This document shows, one piece after another, positions 62,724-64,000 of a DNA stretch of 64,000 nt. A program made the position numbers and the translations under genes. The notes beneath the pieces are model-generated. The model worked only from the letters and a program-made list of their open reading frames with translations, ran no database searches and was not told the DNA's origin. This DNA comes from Lysobacterales bacterium (GTDB taxonomy: Bacteria; Pseudomonadota; Gammaproteobacteria; Xanthomonadales; SZUA-38). Location of the stretch: NCBI GenBank assembly GCA_030065125.1, contig JASJDM010000023.1, positions 1 through 64,000 on the forward strand, written 5' to 3'. Within the stretch, counting starts at the first letter, position 1. The number at the start of each line of letters is the position of its first letter.

Positions 62724-64000
62724 TCACTGCAGGAAGCGCTTCAGCCACTGGTTGACTTCCTGGTGCCAGCGCACTGAGTTGTGGGGTTTCAGCACCCAGT
62801 GGTTTTCATCCGGGAAGTACAGGAATCGACTTTCGATGCCCCGTCGCTGCAGCGCGGTGAAGGCGGCAATACCCTGGGTGACGGGGACCCGGTAATCCAG
62901 CTCGCCATGGATCACCAGCATGGGGGTTTGCCAGCGGTCGACAAAGCGGGCCGGGTTGTGTTTTTCATAGGCCTCGGGGCTTTGGTAGTAGGGGCCATCG
63001 TGTTCCCACTCGGGAAACCAGAGTTCCTCGGTGGTGTAGTACATGGAGCGCTGATCGAACACGCCGTCGTGGTTCACCAGGCAGCGGAACCGGTCCGGCC
63101 ACTGGCCGGCGATCCAGTTGATCATGTACCCGCCGTAGGACGCACCCAGCGCGCACACCCGGTCACCGTCCAGGAATTCAAACTGGTCCAGCGCCGCGGC
63201 CAGACCAAGCTTCAGGTCTTCCAGGGGTTTGCCGCCCCAGTCGCCGGAAATGCTGTCGGTGAATTCCTGGCCGTAGCCGGTGGAGCCGTGGAAATCGATC
63301 ATGACCGCGGCAAATCCCTGGCCGGCGTAGGTCTGCGGGTTCCAGCGATAGTGGAAATGGTTGGAGAAGCTGCCCTGGGGCCCGCCATGAATCAGGAACG
63401 CTACCGGGTAGCGCTTGCCCCGCTCAAAGTCTGTCGGCTTGACCAGCCACCCATACACCGTGGCGTTGCCGGCGCCCTTGAACGAGAACTGCTGGAAGTC
63501 ACCCAGCGCAACATTCTCCAGGCTGGCCTGTCCCAGCCGGGTCAGCTGTCGGGGGCTGGACCCACGGACGTCGGTGGCCCAGAGCTCTGAGGGTGAGCCA
63601 AGGTCGTCCCGGGCGAACACCACGGTGTCCCCGGCGGCGTCAACGGCGCTGACGTACCCGCTGTCGATAATTTTCTGCGGCAGCTCCTCAGATCCGGCGT
63701 CCAGGGACAGCCGCCACAGGGTCTTGTGGCCGGTGTCCTGGGCGTTCATCAACAGCTGCCTGCCGTCGGAAGCCAGGGTCATGCCGGATGGGGAGTAGTC
63801 CCAGTCAGCGGTCAGGGAGCGGGTTTGTCCGCTGGCCAGGTCCTTCAGCATGACCTGGAAACGGTCGGCCTCGAACCCGGGCCGGGACATGGCCAGGTAG
63901 ACCAGGCTTTTACCGTCGGGCGTCACCACTGGCGCTGTGTCCCAGGCGGCGTTGTCAGCAGTCAGGTTTTCCGGCTGGCCGTTTCCGTCCATGGTGGCAC
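62724..64000 (-). CDS. S9 family peptidase (5' partial)
   Basis: The gene runs out of the window at its 5' end; the C-terminal ~425 residues are seen. The tail of a beta-propeller (VVTPDGKSLVYLAMSRPG ... GDTVVFARDDLGSP) precedes a prolyl oligopeptidase domain with nucleophile Ser in GASYGGYM, Asp in HGELDYRVP and His in DENHWVL. It belongs to the acylaminoacyl-peptidase/DPP IV-like group that cleaves short peptides. Same strand as the DUF885 gene, probably co-expressed. Confidence 0.95.
   Translation of the reverse strand, partial: ATMDGNGQPENLTADNAAWDTAPVVTPDGKSLVYLAMSRPGFEADRFQVMLKDLASGQTRSLTADWDYSPSGMTLASDGRQLLMNAQDTGHKTLWRLSLDAGSEELPQKIIDSGYVSAVDAAGDTVVFARDDLGSPSELWATDVRGSSPRQLTRLGQASLENVALGDFQQFSFKGAGNATVYGWLVKPTDFERGKRYPVAFLIHGGPQGSFSNHFHYRWNPQTYAGQGFAAVMIDFHGSTGYGQEFTDSISGDWGGKPLEDLKLGLAAALDQFEFLDGDRVCALGASYGGYMINWIAGQWPDRFRCLVNHDGVFDQRSMYYTTEELWFPEWEHDGPYYQSPEAYEKHNPARFVDRWQTPMLVIHGELDYRVPVTQGIAAFTALQRRGIESRFLYFPDENHWVLKPHNSVRWHQEVNQWLKRFLQ

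Overview
The window looks like chromosomal DNA of a GC-rich gammaproteobacterium. The evidence is the gene order miaB-phoH-ybeY-corC (33-35 kb), a class-typical glmS, an oadGAB sodium pump set, a MipA/OmpV porin-like protein, DUF2167 and DUF4149 membrane proteins, and two TolB-like/TPR membrane proteins of a kind common in marine Chromatiales and Xanthomonadales/Wenzhouxiangella-like bacteria. The lineage is an inference from gene content. No rRNA, tRNA, CRISPR array, insertion sequence or prophage gene was found. By eye the first 6-10 kb are less GC-rich than the rest.

Layout. 0-6.5 kb: an outer-membrane-like protein cut by the window edge, a hybrid histidine kinase, and a LysR regulator divergent from a small GST / NTF2-like / 4-oxalocrotonate tautomerase / YdcZ-type permease operon. 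6.5-18 kb: two paralogous TolB-like/TPR membrane proteins, an unknown protein with a very basic N-terminus, a LytTR membrane regulator back to back with a MipA/OmpV protein, a CHASE4 hybrid kinase with two receivers, and a secreted repeat protein; a 26-base dispersed repeat occurs twice between genes. 18-24 kb: a coupled pair encoding a double-parvulin lipoprotein and a sulfatase-fold/TPR lipoprotein that lacks the formylglycine cysteine, then a Pro/Gly-rich secreted protein, a MAPEG protein and a nucleotidyltransferase. 24.3-28.5 kb: an overlapping three-gene module of a large divergent Hsp70, a small J-domain-like protein without HPD, and a membrane-anchored helical protein.

28.5-37.4 kb: glmS; then the RNA-maturation/envelope operon miaB-phoH-ybeY-corC, in which the position normally held by lnt is taken by a DUF4105 (Lnb-type) membrane protein; then a GAF-SpoIIE phosphatase overlapping a DUF2161 nuclease-fold gene. 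37.4-50.6 kb: an ABC exporter with a co-oriented amidohydrolase-CIA30 fusion, small conserved proteins, a PAS-PAS-GGDEF diguanylate cyclase, hydrolases, a wax ester synthase/DGAT-like acyltransferase, a tandem-Ig secreted protein and a DUF2167 protein. 50.6-64 kb: oadGAB (Na+-pumping decarboxylase), a sulfotransferase-like protein, a lipoprotein-anchored methyltransferase, an HMG-CoA reductase, hydrolases, a CurA/YncB-like reductase, a DUF418 membrane protein, a DUF885 peptidase-like protein and a truncated S9 peptidase.

The two most interesting spots are the Lnb-like protein in the lnt slot, suggesting a non-orthologous replacement of lipoprotein N-acyltransferase, and the Hsp70/J-like/membrane module, which looks like a dedicated membrane-linked chaperone system. 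Several other genes concern lipoproteins and the envelope, so the lipoprotein acylation question matters for the whole region.
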